Shown: positions 33,768 to 46,973, counted from the stretch's first letter. The stretch: DNA of 64,000 nucleotides from Haliea sp964022665 (GCA_964022665.1 CAXIDF010000020.1:3967-67966); one strand, 5' to 3'. The notes: generated by a model from the sequence alone, not told the origin. Numbers and translations are program-made.

Positions 33768-35195
33768 CGCCAGAAAACGCTCCCCGCGCAACGCCGTTGG
33801 CAGGAAGTTCATCGGGTCCAGCGGCTGACCAGGCTGGTTGGCCGACATGTCTTTCCACTGCAGGATACTGTAGTAGTGCCGGATATTCTGCACGAAGCTC
33901 GCCGCTTCGCCGCCCCGGGCATAGCCGTAGCGAGTCGTGCGATAGTGCTCGCGCTTCTGCAGCAGGGGCAGGGTCTCCAGAACATCACTCCACAGGTGCG
34001 GATCACCGCCGCGTTGCTCGGTGAGCACCCTCGCGTCCTCCAGATGCGCTAGGCCGATATTGTAGGCGGCCAGGGCGAGCCAGGTGCGGTCGGGTTCGCT
34101 GATGTCTGCGGGCAGGCGTCGGCGGATATTTTTCAGGTAGCGCGCTCCGCCGCGCAGGCTCTGTAGCGGGTCCAGCCGGTTTTTCACGCCCATTTCCCGC
34201 GCGGTCGGGCTGGTGAGCATCATCATGCCGCGCACACCCGTCGGTGATGTCGCCTCCGGGTCCCAGTGCGACTCCTGATAGGCGATCGCCGCCAGCAGGT
34301 GCCAGTCGAGCTTGTACTCTTCGGCTACCTGTCGAATGAGGTCGACATAGGCGGGCAATTTGCTGCGGATATTGCGTGCGAACACGTGTGACCCCACACG
34401 AGACAGCACGGTGTTGTGCCCGAAATGCTGCTCGCGCAGTTGCGCCAGGCGTCCATCCTCCTGCAGCTCGGCCAGAAAGCCATCGGCGCGGTCAATCAGG
34501 GCGTTGTAGTCATCACCCGGTGGGAAGTACCACACCATGTCCTGCTCGCTGCCAAGATTGAACGCGACATCCAGGCGCGAGTACAGGCTTTGCTGCATGC
34601 GAAACTCGTTGGAGTCGATGACGGCAATGTCTGCCGAGCCGCTGTCTACCCGCTCCAGCAGTTCCATGGTGTCGGCACCGCGCACAGCTTCCCAGCTCAG
34701 TTCGGGCCAGGCGGCCGACTGCAGGTCACGCAGGGTCTGTTCATGGCTACTGCCGACGAGCACCACCAGGTGCAGTCCCTGAATATCGTCCAGCCCCGAC
34801 GGTTTGCGCTTGCCCGTGCGGTATACCACCCGGGGCACCAGGCTGGCGTAGGGCGTGGAGTGGTTGAACTCGGCGCTGCGCGCTCCCGTGAGGCTTAGGC
34901 CCGCGGCGGCGATGTGCGCCTCGCGGCGCTGCAGGCGACGGAATATGCCGTTCAGGCTGTACGCAGTTTCCATCTGCAGGTCGACCCCGAGTGTTTCGGC
35001 GAACAACTGTGCCAGATCATGTTCGAATCCGGCGGCGCCTCCCTTGTCGAGGTAGAACGTGGTGGGGCTGTTGCGGCTCACCACGACCAGCTCGCCATCG
35101 GCAAGCACCTGTTGTAGCGCGTCGCCGCGCGAGCAGCCGGCGAGCAGGGCGAGGGCGACGAGGCCCATGAGCAACAGGAGTCGGTGCGGGGTCAT
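33762..35195 (-). CDS. mltF: Membrane-bound lytic murein transglycosylase F
   Basis: Outer-membrane-attached peptidoglycan lytic enzyme forming 1,6-anhydro-muropeptides. The 477-residue protein is a lipoprotein (lipobox ending LLAGC21), with an N-terminal SBP_bac_3-like domain (about 40-265: LVVVSRNSPTTFYLDKGG, then GFEHDLAQLFAE) and a C-terminal SLT domain whose catalytic Glu is in LAAIAYQESHWDP, followed by SPTGVRGMMMLTSPTA. This two-domain layout defines MltF. It is convergent with tadA and divergent from the HsaA-like gene. Confidence 0.93.
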   Translation of the reverse strand: MTPHRLLLLMGLVALALLAGCSRGDALQQVLADGELVVVSRNSPTTFYLDKGGAAGFEHDLAQLFAETLGVDLQMETAYSLNGIFRRLQRREAHIAAAGLSLTGARSAEFNHSTPYASLVPRVVYRTGKRKPSGLDDIQGLHLVVLVGSSHEQTLRDLQSAAWPELSWEAVRGADTMELLERVDSGSADIAVIDSNEFRMQQSLYSRLDVAFNLGSEQDMVWYFPPGDDYNALIDRADGFLAELQEDGRLAQLREQHFGHNTVLSRVGSHVFARNIRSKLPAYVDLIRQVAEEYKLDWHLLAAIAYQESHWDPEATSPTGVRGMMMLTSPTAREMGVKNRLDPLQSLRGGARYLKNIRRRLPADISEPDRTWLALAAYNIGLAHLEDARVLTEQRGGDPHLWSDVLETLPLLQKREHYRTTRYGYARGGEAASFVQNIRHYYSILQWKDMSANQPGQPLDPMNFLPTALRGERFLAL

Positions 35196-35366
35196 GGCTG
35201 GATTCTAGCGCCATGTTGGCCGGGCGAATAGCACCGGGAAGCTCTACAAAGCATAGACATTGGTCGGATCGGGGGTAACTACCGGGCTTTATCACTCATT
35301 CAGGGTATTTGAACCCGGTGGCTTCAGGGTAATCTAGTGGAAATTCGAAGAATTCGGAGAAATGCC

Positions 35367-36554
35367 ATGACCCTGCCCGCTACCCCGCTGACCCACCGCC
35401 CGCCACTGCGTGCCCAGGACATCTACGACCGTGTGCTGGCGCTGGGAGATATGCTGCGCAAGAACGCTCCGCAGGCGCGCGAGCAACGGATGGTGCCGCA
35501 AGAGAATATAGACGCTCTGCGCGATGCGGGCTTTTTCCTCGCCCTGCAGCCGCGCAAATGGGGCGGTCACGAAGTGGATCCGCAGGACTTTTTCCGCATG
35601 CACCTGGCGATTGCCGAGAACTGCATGTCGACGGCCTGGGCGTCCGGCATTGTTGCGGTGCACGCGTTCCAGATCGCCCTGATGGATGAGCGTGCCCAGA
35701 CCGATGTCTGGGGCGAGGACGTACATGTGCGCGCGTCGTCATCCTACGCTCCCATGGGCAAGGTCACCGCCGCGGAAGGGGGCTTCCGCTTCAGCGGCCG
35801 CTGGGGCTGGAGCAGTGGCAGCGACCACTGCACTTGGGCGCTGCTGGGTGGCATCGACCCTGAAGGGGGCTTCCGTACTTTCCTGGTGCCGCGTACCGAC
35901 TATCGCATCGAAGACACCTGGCACGTGATGGGCCTGCAGGGCACGGGCTCCAAGGATATCGTCGTGGAAGATGTGTTCGTGCCCGAGTACCGCACACACA
36001 AGGCGGTGGATGGTTTCCTCGGCACCAACCCCGGTGTTACCGCAGACAGCGCGCCATTGTATCGCCTGCCCTGGGCCCAGCTGTTTGTGCGTGTGGTCTC
36101 CACACCCGCTATCGGCGCAGCCCGCGACGCGCTCGACCTGTACCGCCAGATGGTGGTGGGCAAGGCCAGCGGTGACGTGACTAAACTTGCCGCAGACACC
36201 GGCACGCAGGAACGGATTGCCGCCGCAATTACCAGCATCGACGAAATGGAGGCGATCCTGTTCCGCAACTTCGATCGCATGATGGCCCAGGTGACAGCCG
36301 GGGAGGAAGTGCCGGTGTTGGAGCGCATCAAGTACCGCTATCAGGCATCGCTGGTTATCGAGCGTTGTATGGCTGTGATCGACAGCCTGTTTTCCTCGGC
36401 TGGCGGCAGCTCGGTGTTCCTCGGCAGTGAAATCCAGCAACGCTTCCTCGACATCCACACCGCACGGGCTCACGTGGCCAACAACCCCACGTCGTTCGGC
36501 CGCAATCTCGGCGCCGTACTGCTGGGCGCCGACAGCACGGACTTCTTCGTCTAG
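35367..36554 (+). CDS. Flavin-dependent monooxygenase oxygenase subunit (HsaA/HpaH-like, acyl-CoA dehydrogenase fold)
   Basis: The 395-residue protein starts at ATG 35367 with GGAGA six bases upstream. It has the acyl-CoA dehydrogenase fold: N-terminal helices (RMVPQENIDALRDAGFFLAL, then QPRKWGG), a central beta domain (FRFSGRWGWSSGSDHCTWAL, then WHVMGLQGTGSKDIVVEDVFVPE) and C-terminal helices. The W-S-S-G motif and the lack of a dehydrogenase catalytic Glu pattern match the two-component phenol/steroid hydroxylases (HsaA, p-hydroxyphenylacetate hydroxylase C2). Such enzymes need a reductase partner; none is adjacent. It is a single gene set between mltF and purL. Substrate unknown. Confidence 0.8.
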   Translation: MTLPATPLTHRPPLRAQDIYDRVLALGDMLRKNAPQAREQRMVPQENIDALRDAGFFLALQPRKWGGHEVDPQDFFRMHLAIAENCMSTAWASGIVAVHAFQIALMDERAQTDVWGEDVHVRASSSYAPMGKVTAAEGGFRFSGRWGWSSGSDHCTWALLGGIDPEGGFRTFLVPRTDYRIEDTWHVMGLQGTGSKDIVVEDVFVPEYRTHKAVDGFLGTNPGVTADSAPLYRLPWAQLFVRVVSTPAIGAARDALDLYRQMVVGKASGDVTKLAADTGTQERIAAAITSIDEMEAILFRNFDRMMAQVTAGEEVPVLERIKYRYQASLVIERCMAVIDSLFSSAGGSSVFLGSEIQQRFLDIHTARAHVANNPTSFGRNLGAVLLGADSTDFFV

Positions 36555-36601
36555 CGGGCGTCGTCACTGGCGCAGGGAGTGAATTTGCCCGCCGATTGGC
36601 G

Positions 36602-36631
36602 GTGACTCCCTGCGGGCTAATCCCGTACAAT
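36602..36631 (+). promoter_or_regulatory. Putative purL promoter
   Basis: GTGACT (36602-36607) and TACAAT (36626-36631) are spaced by 18 bases, 40 bases ahead of the purL start. The -10 box fits the consensus at five of six positions. No purine-repressor operator was recognised. Confidence 0.45.
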
Positions 36632-36671
36632 GGCGGGCTTTCAGAAAGCCTCTCCCGGAGCCCGCCCCAGC

Positions 36672-40556
<3,885 letters not shown>

Positions 40557-40565
40557 CGCGGCCCC

Positions 40566-40593
40566 TTGTGACCCCCCTTTGATTCCTTATAAT
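40566..40593 (+). promoter_or_regulatory. Putative secD promoter
   Basis: TTGTGA (40566-40571) and a perfect TATAAT (40588-40593) are separated by 16 bases, with about 76 bases to the secD start. This implies secDF has its own promoter rather than reading through from a yajC operon. Confidence 0.6.
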
Positions 40594-40669
40594 GACCGAC
40601 TTTCCATTCCCGGCAAGGGTGCGCTACGAGCGCACCTGCCGAGGCCCGGTCTCCTGTTAGAGCCTGATT

Positions 40670-42544
40670 ATGTTGAATAAGTATCCATTGTGGAAATATC
40701 TCCTGGTGCTGGCGGTGCTGGCGATCGGCTTGCTCTATGCCGCGCCCAACCTGTACGCGCCAGACCCGGCCCTGCAGATCACGGGGGAGAGCAGCGCCCA
40801 GATCATCGACGAGCGCACTCTCAGCCGCGTCACCGGCGCGCTGGAAGAGGCCGGCATTGAGCATTTCGGCGAAGTTATTGACCCGGGCGGCCGCAACGCG
40901 CTGGTGCGCCTCGGCGATGCGGAGCAGCAACTTATCGCGCAGGCGAGGGTGCAGCGCGCCCTGGGCGACGGCTTCATTGTGGCATTGAACCTGGCGCCAA
41001 CCACGCCTGAATGGCTCAGCGACCTGGGCGGTCAGCCCATGAAGCTGGGTCTGGATTTGAGCGGCGGCGTGCACTTCAAGCTGGAGGTGGATGTGGATGC
41101 CGCCATGGAGCGCCGGCAGGAATTCTACGAAACCGCCATTCGCCGCGCACTGCGTGACGAGCGGATCCGGGGCATCGTCGGGCGTGAGGGAGACCTGTCG
41201 GTCACAGCGCGCCTGCGCAGCGAAGAAGACCGCGAGAGCGCGCGTACACTCATCGCTGATAATCACCCTGAACTGCTGCTGGAGCGCGGCGGGGAAGGCG
41301 AGAACTGGACCATCACCGCCTCCATGACAGAGCAGATGCGCACGGAAATCGCCAATTACGCGGTGTCGCAGAACCTGACCACGCTGCGCAACCGGGTCAA
41401 CGAACTGGGTGTGTCGGAGCCGCTGGTACAGCGCCAGGGACAGAGCCGTATCGTGGTGGAACTGCCCGGCATCCAGGACACCGCGGAGGCGAAGCGGATT
41501 CTGGGCACGGTGGCGAACCTCGAATTCCGCCTGGTGGCGAACCTGGATGCGCCGGAGTCGGAAAAGCAGCGCTTCGAGTACCGCAGCGAAGACCGCGCCG
41601 GCTCCTTTGAGTGGCTGGAGCGCGACATCATCATTACCGGGGAGCGCGTAGCGAACGCCCAGGCCAGTTTCGACGAGAACGGCCGCCCCAACGTACAGAT
41701 CAGCCTCGATGGCGAGGGTGGCACGCTGATGTCCCGTGCCACGCGCAACAACGTCAAGCGACGCATGGGCGTGCTGTTTATCGAACGCAAGTTCCGCACC
41801 CGCTACGAGTTGCAGGAAGATGGCAGCGAGAAAGCCGTACAAATCCCCTACGACGAACGCAAGTTGCTCACCGCTCCGGTGATTCAGTCCGCGCTCGGCG
41901 CCCAGTTCCAGATTACGGGGCTGGACAGCCCGCTGGAGGCTTCCGAGCTGGCGCTGATGCTGCGCGCAGGTGCGCTGGCGGCACCCATCTCCTTTGTTGA
42001 AGAGCGCACGGTGGGCCCATCGCTGGGCGCCGAGAACATCCGCCTCGGTGTGAAGTCGGTGCAGTTCGGCCTGGCACTGGTGGTGTTGTTCATGATTCTG
42101 TATTACCGGGTGTTCGGTGTTATCGCCGTGGTCGCCCTCGCCGCCAACCTGATATTGCTGGTGGCATTCATGTCGTTGATCGGTGCCACACTCACCTTGC
42201 CCGGCATTGCGGGTATCGTGCTTACGGTGGGTATGGCGGTGGACGCCAACGTGCTTATTTTCTCGCGAATACGTGAGGAGCTGCGCGATGGGCGCTCGCC
42301 GCAGATGGCCATTCACTCGGGCTACGATGCCGCGCTGTCGACCATTCTTGACGCCAACATCACCACACTGATCGTGGCGGTTATTCTCTATGCAGTGGGC
42401 ACCGGTCCGGTCAAGGGCTTTGCGGTCACGCTGTCGGTGGGCATTGTCACGTCGATGTTCACGGCCATCGTCGGTACGCGGGCGCTGGTGAACCTGTACT
42501 ACGGTGGGCGCAAGGTGAGAACCCTGTCCATCGGGGGAGTTTGA
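40670..42544 (+). CDS. secD: Protein translocase subunit SecD
   Basis: Accessory membrane subunit that uses the proton gradient to pull exported proteins through SecYEG. The 624-residue protein has an N-terminal membrane segment (LLVLAVLAIGLLYAAPNLYA), a large periplasmic region with P1 and the DLGGQPMKLGLDLSGGVHFK motif, and five C-terminal membrane segments (GPSLGAENIRLGVKSVQFG; IAGIVLTVGMAVDANVLIFS, which carries the conserved proton-path Asp). Length is as for gammaproteobacterial SecD. It is followed by secF two bases later. yajC, the usual upstream neighbour, is not present. Confidence 0.96.
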   Translation: MLNKYPLWKYLLVLAVLAIGLLYAAPNLYAPDPALQITGESSAQIIDERTLSRVTGALEEAGIEHFGEVIDPGGRNALVRLGDAEQQLIAQARVQRALGDGFIVALNLAPTTPEWLSDLGGQPMKLGLDLSGGVHFKLEVDVDAAMERRQEFYETAIRRALRDERIRGIVGREGDLSVTARLRSEEDRESARTLIADNHPELLLERGGEGENWTITASMTEQMRTEIANYAVSQNLTTLRNRVNELGVSEPLVQRQGQSRIVVELPGIQDTAEAKRILGTVANLEFRLVANLDAPESEKQRFEYRSEDRAGSFEWLERDIIITGERVANAQASFDENGRPNVQISLDGEGGTLMSRATRNNVKRRMGVLFIERKFRTRYELQEDGSEKAVQIPYDERKLLTAPVIQSALGAQFQITGLDSPLEASELALMLRAGALAAPISFVEERTVGPSLGAENIRLGVKSVQFGLALVVLFMILYYRVFGVIAVVALAANLILLVAFMSLIGATLTLPGIAGIVLTVGMAVDANVLIFSRIREELRDGRSPQMAIHSGYDAALSTILDANITTLIVAVILYAVGTGPVKGFAVTLSVGIVTSMFTAIVGTRALVNLYYGGRKVRTLSIGGV

Positions 42545-42546
42545 GT

Positions 42547-43461
42547 ATGAAAGTGATCAATTTCATGGGCCAGCGCAAGCTCGCCATGGCCGTCTCCGCG
42601 GTGCTGCTGCTGGCCGCCATTTTCAGCCTCTCCACGCGGCAGCTGAGCTGGGGGCTGGACTTTACCGGCGGCACCCTGGTGGAGGTGCACTACAGCGAAT
42701 CGGCTGACCTGAAAGCGATCCGCTCCACCCTTGACGGCGGCGGCTATGCCGGCTCCATTGTGGTCAGTTTCGGTACCGATCGCGACGTGCTGATTCGCCT
42801 GCCCCAGGGGCATGCCGACACCGACGGCACCGCATTGGTGCGGCTGCTGGAGGATACCTTCGAGGGGACCGTCGAATTGCGGCGCATTGAGTTTGTTGGC
42901 CCGCAGGTCGGCGACGAGCTGCGTGAGCAGGGTGGCCTCGCCATGCTTATGGCGCTGGGCATGGTCATGCTGTATATCGGTTTTCGCTTCCAGTTCAAGT
43001 TCGCTGTGGGCGCGGTGGCGGCACTGGCGCACGACGTCATCATCACGCTCGGCTTTTTCTCCATCATTGGCCTGGAGTTTGACCTCACGGTGCTGGCGGC
43101 GCTGCTGGCGGTGATCGGCTACTCGCTGAACGACACCATCGTGGTGTCGGACCGGATTCGCGAGAACTTCCGCAAGCTGCGCAAGTCCGACCCGCTGGAG
43201 GTCATCAATATTTCTCTCTCGGAAACCCTGGGGCGCACGCTGGTCACTTCGCTGACCACGCTGCTGGTGCTGGTTTGCCTGGCGCTGCTCGGCGGCGAGA
43301 TGATCAAGGGCTTCGCCATCGCCCTGTTGGTGGGCGTGGTGATCGGTACCTATTCTTCGGTATACGTTGCCGCGAGCGTGCTGGTGCTGATGGGTGTGAG
43401 CAAGGAAGACCTGATGCTGCCAGTGAAGGAAGGGGCGGAACAAGACGACCTGATGCCCTAG
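42547..43461 (+). CDS. secF: Protein translocase subunit SecF
   Basis: Partner of SecD in the SecDF complex, 304 residues. It has the N-terminal membrane segment (MAVSAVLLLAAIFSLSTR), a short periplasmic domain starting WGLDFTGGTLVEV, and five further membrane segments with IGYSLNDTIVVSDRIREN, the conserved motif of the SecF core. The start at 42547 comes two bases after the secD stop. A hairpin follows the stop codon (see 43475-43497). Confidence 0.95.
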   Translation: MKVINFMGQRKLAMAVSAVLLLAAIFSLSTRQLSWGLDFTGGTLVEVHYSESADLKAIRSTLDGGGYAGSIVVSFGTDRDVLIRLPQGHADTDGTALVRLLEDTFEGTVELRRIEFVGPQVGDELREQGGLAMLMALGMVMLYIGFRFQFKFAVGAVAALAHDVIITLGFFSIIGLEFDLTVLAALLAVIGYSLNDTIVVSDRIRENFRKLRKSDPLEVINISLSETLGRTLVTSLTTLLVLVCLALLGGEMIKGFAIALLVGVVIGTYSSVYVAASVLVLMGVSKEDLMLPVKEGAEQDDLMP

Positions 43462-43474
43462 CGGTGCTCGCGTG

Positions 43475-43497
43475 CCGGGGCGTATGAAACGCCCCGG
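43475..43497 (+). terminator. GC-rich hairpin after secF
   Basis: CCGGGGCGT (43475-43483) pairs perfectly with ACGCCCCGG (43489-43497) across a five-base loop, 13 bases after the secF stop. Only two T residues follow, so it is a weak or bidirectional terminator between the convergent secF and suhB genes. Confidence 0.55.
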
Positions 43498-43555
43498 TTA
43501 GGCCAGCGATCACCGACACGCGGGGCGACCACGAGGAAGGAACAGCGGTGGTTTT

Positions 43556-44353
43556 TTATTTGCCCAGCAGGGGCCTGGTCGTTTGCAACACGGCCTTGAA
43601 GCACTTCGGGTTGCCGCAGACGATGTTGCCGGATTCCAGGTAGTTATCGGAGCCATTGATGTCGGCGACCAGGCCACCGGCTTCCCGCACCAGCAGCGCG
43701 CCCGCCGCCATGTCCCATTGCGCCAGGCCAATTTCCCAGAAGGCATCCAGGCGGCCGGCGGCCACGTAGGCCAGGTCCAGTGATGCAGCGCCCGCCCGAC
43801 GGATACCCGCACACTGGCCAGCGAGCACTTCCAGGCTCTTGCTGTAGGCGCCGAGATGCTGGTCGCAATGGTCCTTGAACGGGATGCCGGTGCCCAGCAG
43901 TGCGCCGTCCAGTGAGGCGCGGCTGCTGACGCGGATGCGGCGGCCATTGAGCTGTGCGCCGCGGCCGCGGGAGGCGGTGAACTCCTCGCGGCGTACCGGA
44001 TCCACAATGACCGCGTGTTCCAGCTTGCCACGGTACAGGCAGGCGATGGACACCGCGTAGTGCGGTATGCCGCGCAGGAAATTGGTGGTGCCGTCCAGCG
44101 GGTCGATCACCCAGCGGTATTCGGCGTTTTCGTCGCCGCTGAGGCCGCTCTCTTCACCCAGAATGGCGTGCTCGGGGTAGGCCTTGCGCAGGTGATAGAT
44201 GATTTCGCGCTCGGCGTTGCGGTCCACGTCCGACACGAAGTCATTGACGTTTTTTTCCTGCACATCGATCCGCTCGAGTTCGTCGGAGGCACGGACGATC
44301 TGTTCGCCGGCTTTGCGCGCGGCGCGCAGCGCGATTGTGACCATCGGTTGCAT
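43556..44353 (-). CDS. suhB: Inositol-1-monophosphatase SuhB
   Basis: Mg2+-dependent phosphatase of 265 residues, also known in E. coli as part of rRNA antitermination complexes. Motifs are GEESGLSG (first metal motif), IDPLDGTTNFLRGIPHYAVS (DPLDGT) and WDMAAGALLVREAGG (third aspartate). The ATG at 44353 gives the usual N-terminus MQPMVTIALRAARKAGEQI; an upstream start is not conserved. It is divergent from trmJ, the standard arrangement in this group. Confidence 0.94.
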   Translation of the reverse strand: MQPMVTIALRAARKAGEQIVRASDELERIDVQEKNVNDFVSDVDRNAEREIIYHLRKAYPEHAILGEESGLSGDENAEYRWVIDPLDGTTNFLRGIPHYAVSIACLYRGKLEHAVIVDPVRREEFTASRGRGAQLNGRRIRVSSRASLDGALLGTGIPFKDHCDQHLGAYSKSLEVLAGQCAGIRRAGAASLDLAYVAAGRLDAFWEIGLAQWDMAAGALLVREAGGLVADINGSDNYLESGNIVCGNPKCFKAVLQTTRPLLGK

Positions 44354-44389
44354 AGCGGTTTCCTGGGAGTGCGTGTTTTGGGGCGCGCG

Positions 44390-44437
44390 ATTATAACAGC
44401 ACATCAGGGCCTGATCCTACCGGCAATCTGCTACACT
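44390..44437. promoter_or_regulatory. suhB-trmJ divergent promoter region
   Basis: In the 125 bases between the two start codons, the minus strand carries a perfect TATAAT (44390-44395) suited to suhB and the plus strand a TACACT (44432-44437) suited to trmJ. Good -35 boxes were not found for either. Confidence 0.4.
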
Positions 44438-44478
44438 TGCGCGCTTTTACAGGCTGCGCGTGTGCGCATGATTGGGCC

Positions 44479-45261
44479 ATGAATCTCGACAATATTCGTA
44501 TCGTGCTGGTGAACACGTCGCATCCGGGCAACATCGGCGGTGTGGCCCGGGCGATGAAAAACATGGGGCTTTCGCGGCTGGTGCTGGTGGAGCCTCGCCA
44601 GTACCCGGATGAGCAGGCCACCTGGCGGGCAGCCGGTGCACTGGACGTGCTGGAAGCGGCGGTGGTGTGCCCAACACTGGATGAAGCCATTGCCGACTGC
44701 CAGTTTGTGGTGGGCACCAGCGCCCGTGAACGCCGCATACCCTGGCCTCTGCTGGACCCCCGGCGTTGTGCCGAGCAGGTTGCGGCTCGCGCGGGCGACG
44801 AACAGGTCGCGTTGCTGTTCGGGCGTGAGGACCGCGGGCTGACCAACGACGAGCTGCAGCGCTGCAACCTGCACCTGCACATTCCGTCTGATCCCGCCTA
44901 CAGCTCGCTGAACCTGGCGATGGCGGTGCAGATTGTCTGCTACGAACTGCGCATGCTGCACCTGGCAGGCAGCCTGCCCGTGGTCGCCGAGGACCAGTGG
45001 GACGCCCCGTTCAGTACCGCGCAAAACATGGAGCGCTTCTATGAGCACCTGGAAGAAACGCTGGTGGGTATCGGTTTCCTCGACCCGGCCGCACCCCGGC
45101 AATTGATGGTGCGCCTGCGGCGGCTGTACGGGCGCCTGCGGCTGGACGAAATGGAGCTGAACATCCTCCGCGGCATCCTCACCGAGACCCAGAAATACCT
45201 ACCCGGTGCCGGCAGCGACCCCGGGCGCGGTGGCACAGACGGCGCCGCGGACAAAAGTTGA
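44479..45261 (+). CDS. trmJ: tRNA (cytidine/uridine-2'-O-)-methyltransferase TrmJ
   Basis: SPOUT-fold methyltransferase for position 32 of the tRNA anticodon loop, using S-adenosylmethionine. The 260-residue product starts MNLDNIRIVLVNTSHPGNIG, followed by GVARAMKNMGLSRLVLVEP, and has the trefoil-knot motifs LLFGREDRGLTNDEL and IPSDPAYSSLNLAMAVQIV. The C-terminal extension (about 170-260) is typical of TrmJ. The start at 44479 is chosen because upstream codons are not conserved. iscR follows 52 bases later; the cysE gene often found between them is absent. Confidence 0.95.
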   Translation: MNLDNIRIVLVNTSHPGNIGGVARAMKNMGLSRLVLVEPRQYPDEQATWRAAGALDVLEAAVVCPTLDEAIADCQFVVGTSARERRIPWPLLDPRRCAEQVAARAGDEQVALLFGREDRGLTNDELQRCNLHLHIPSDPAYSSLNLAMAVQIVCYELRMLHLAGSLPVVAEDQWDAPFSTAQNMERFYEHLEETLVGIGFLDPAAPRQLMVRLRRLYGRLRLDEMELNILRGILTETQKYLPGAGSDPGRGGTDGAADKS

Positions 45262-45286
45262 TCAATTTGGTGGGTTATTGCATACT
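45258..45286 (+). promoter_or_regulatory. Putative iscR promoter
   Basis: TTGATC (45258-45263) overlaps the trmJ stop and is 17 bases from CATACT (45281-45286). The -10 box runs into TACTCGGG, a sequence often seen in IscR-controlled isc promoters; autoregulation by IscR is therefore likely but not proven by the sequence. Confidence 0.45.
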
Positions 45287-45313
45287 CGGGCCTTTACGTT
45301 ATCGGGTATGGTC

Positions 45314-45793
45314 ATGCGGCTGACAACCAAGGGACGCTATGCAGTGACGGCAATGCTGGATCTGGCTCTCCACGGACAGCAGGGGCCGGTAAGTCTCGCG
45401 GAAATTTCCGGCCGCCAGGCGATCTCACTGTCGTATCTGGAACAGCTCTTCGCGCGCCTGCGTCGGCGCGACCTGGTGAGCAGCGTGCGCGGCCCGGGCG
45501 GCGGCTATCGGCTGGGCCGTGAAAGTGAAGCGATTTATGTTGCGCAGATTATCGATGCGGTCGATGAGGCCGTCGACGCCACTGGCTGTGGCGGCAAGGC
45601 CGACTGCCAGCAGGGCGAGGTCTGCCTCACGCATCACCTGTGGCAGGACCTGAGCGACCAGATTCACGGCTTCCTCAGCCAGATCAGCCTGGCGACCCTG
45701 GTGGAGCGCCGCGAAGTGCGCCACATTTCCTCCCGGCAGGATGCCCGCGCGCGCGTGAACCCGGAGAGCCTTGTCGCCCTGCGGGAACTGTAA
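45314..45793 (+). CDS. iscR: Iron-sulfur cluster regulator IscR
   Basis: Rrf2-family repressor sensing the Fe-S cluster state. The 159-residue product (ATG 45314; another ATG two codons earlier) starts MRLTTKGRYAVTAMLDLALH and has the winged HTH (LSYLEQLFARLRRRDLVSSV, then RGPGGGYRLG). Cluster ligands C92, C98 and C104 are all present at the same positions as in E. coli IscR, which supports this start. It normally controls isc genes and others. It is followed by iscS but not by iscU, iscA or hscBA. Confidence 0.95.
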   Translation: MRLTTKGRYAVTAMLDLALHGQQGPVSLAEISGRQAISLSYLEQLFARLRRRDLVSSVRGPGGGYRLGRESEAIYVAQIIDAVDEAVDATGCGGKADCQQGEVCLTHHLWQDLSDQIHGFLSQISLATLVERREVRHISSRQDARARVNPESLVALREL

Positions 45794-45818
45794 TCCCGGC
45801 GTTGGCCCCTGGATAACC

Positions 45819-46970
45819 ATGCAAGCACCCGTTTATTTCGATTATCTCGCCTCGACCCCGGTAGACCCGCGGGTTGCTGAGGCTATGGCCAGCTGCCTGA
45901 CCCTGGAGGGCAATTTCGGTAACCCCGCTTCGCGCTCCCATGTTTACGGTTGGCGAGCCGAACAGGCAGTGGAGCAGGCACGGCGCGACCTTGCGGACCT
46001 GATCCACGCCGACCCGCGCGAGCTGGTATGGACGTCCGGTGCCACCGAGTCGGACAACCTGGCCATCAAGGGGGCTGCCGCACTGGCCACCGACCGCCGC
46101 CACCTGGTGACCTCTCGCATTGAGCACAAAGCGGTGATTGACACCTGTGCCTGGCTGGAGCAACAGGGCTGGGAGGTGACCTGGCTGACGCCGGGGCCGG
46201 ATGGCCTGACCAGCCCGGAGAGCGTGGCCGCTGCGGTGCGCCCCGACACGCTCATGGTAAGCATCATGCACGCCAACAATGAGCTGGGCACCGTCAACGA
46301 CATCGCCGCCATCGGCGCCTGCGTGCGCGAGAACGGCGCGTTATTTCATGTCGACGCGGCGCAGAGTGTGGGCAAGATTCCTCTCGATATGGGGCAGCTG
46401 CCGGTTGATCTGCTGTCCATGTCGGCGCATAAATTCTATGGCCCCAAGGGCATCGGCGCGCTCTATGTCCGGCGCCAGCCAAGGGTGCAACTGCAGGCCC
46501 AGATCCACGGCGGCGGGCACGAGCGGGGCATGCGCTCAGGTACTCTGGCGACACATCAGATCGTCGGCATGGGTGAAGCCGCGCGCCTGGCCACCGCCGA
46601 GCTGGCGGCTGAGAGCGAGCGTCTGCTCGCGCTGCGCGAGCGCCTATGGCGCGGTGTAGCAGCCATTGGTGGCGTGCAGCTGAACGGCCACCCTGAGCGG
46701 CGCCTGCCGGGTGCCCTTAGCGTGAGTGTGGAGGGCGTGGACGGGGAAACCCTGTTGATGGCCCTGCGCGAACTGGCGTTGTCCAGCGGCTCCGCCTGCA
46801 ATTCCGAGAGCCTAGAGCCATCCTACGTATTGCGTGCTATCGGTGTGCCGGATTCCCTGGCGCACAGCACCCTGCGCCTGTGCTGTGGCCGGTTTACCAC
46901 CGGGGAGGATGTCGACCACGCTATCGCCCACCTGCAGGACGTTATCGGTCGCCTGCGTCAGCGCGTTTAG
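45819..46970 (+). CDS. iscS: Cysteine desulfurase IscS
   Basis: PLP enzyme taking sulfur from cysteine for Fe-S clusters and thiolated tRNAs. The 383-residue product has the PLP Lys in SMSAHKFYGPKG (K205), ATESDNLAIKG and the mobile-loop active Cys in LSSGSACNSESLEPSYVLRA (C327), a pattern matching IscS (group I) rather than SufS. It is about 20 residues shorter than E. coli IscS, mainly at the C-terminus where IscU docks in E. coli. The neighbouring scaffold genes are absent: ndk follows 97 bases downstream. Supply of sulfur to a SUF system or to tRNA modification is possible. Confidence 0.92.
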   Translation: MQAPVYFDYLASTPVDPRVAEAMASCLTLEGNFGNPASRSHVYGWRAEQAVEQARRDLADLIHADPRELVWTSGATESDNLAIKGAAALATDRRHLVTSRIEHKAVIDTCAWLEQQGWEVTWLTPGPDGLTSPESVAAAVRPDTLMVSIMHANNELGTVNDIAAIGACVRENGALFHVDAAQSVGKIPLDMGQLPVDLLSMSAHKFYGPKGIGALYVRRQPRVQLQAQIHGGGHERGMRSGTLATHQIVGMGEAARLATAELAAESERLLALRERLWRGVAAIGGVQLNGHPERRLPGALSVSVEGVDGETLLMALRELALSSGSACNSESLEPSYVLRAIGVPDSLAHSTLRLCCGRFTTGEDVDHAIAHLQDVIGRLRQRV

Positions 46971-46973
46971 CGC

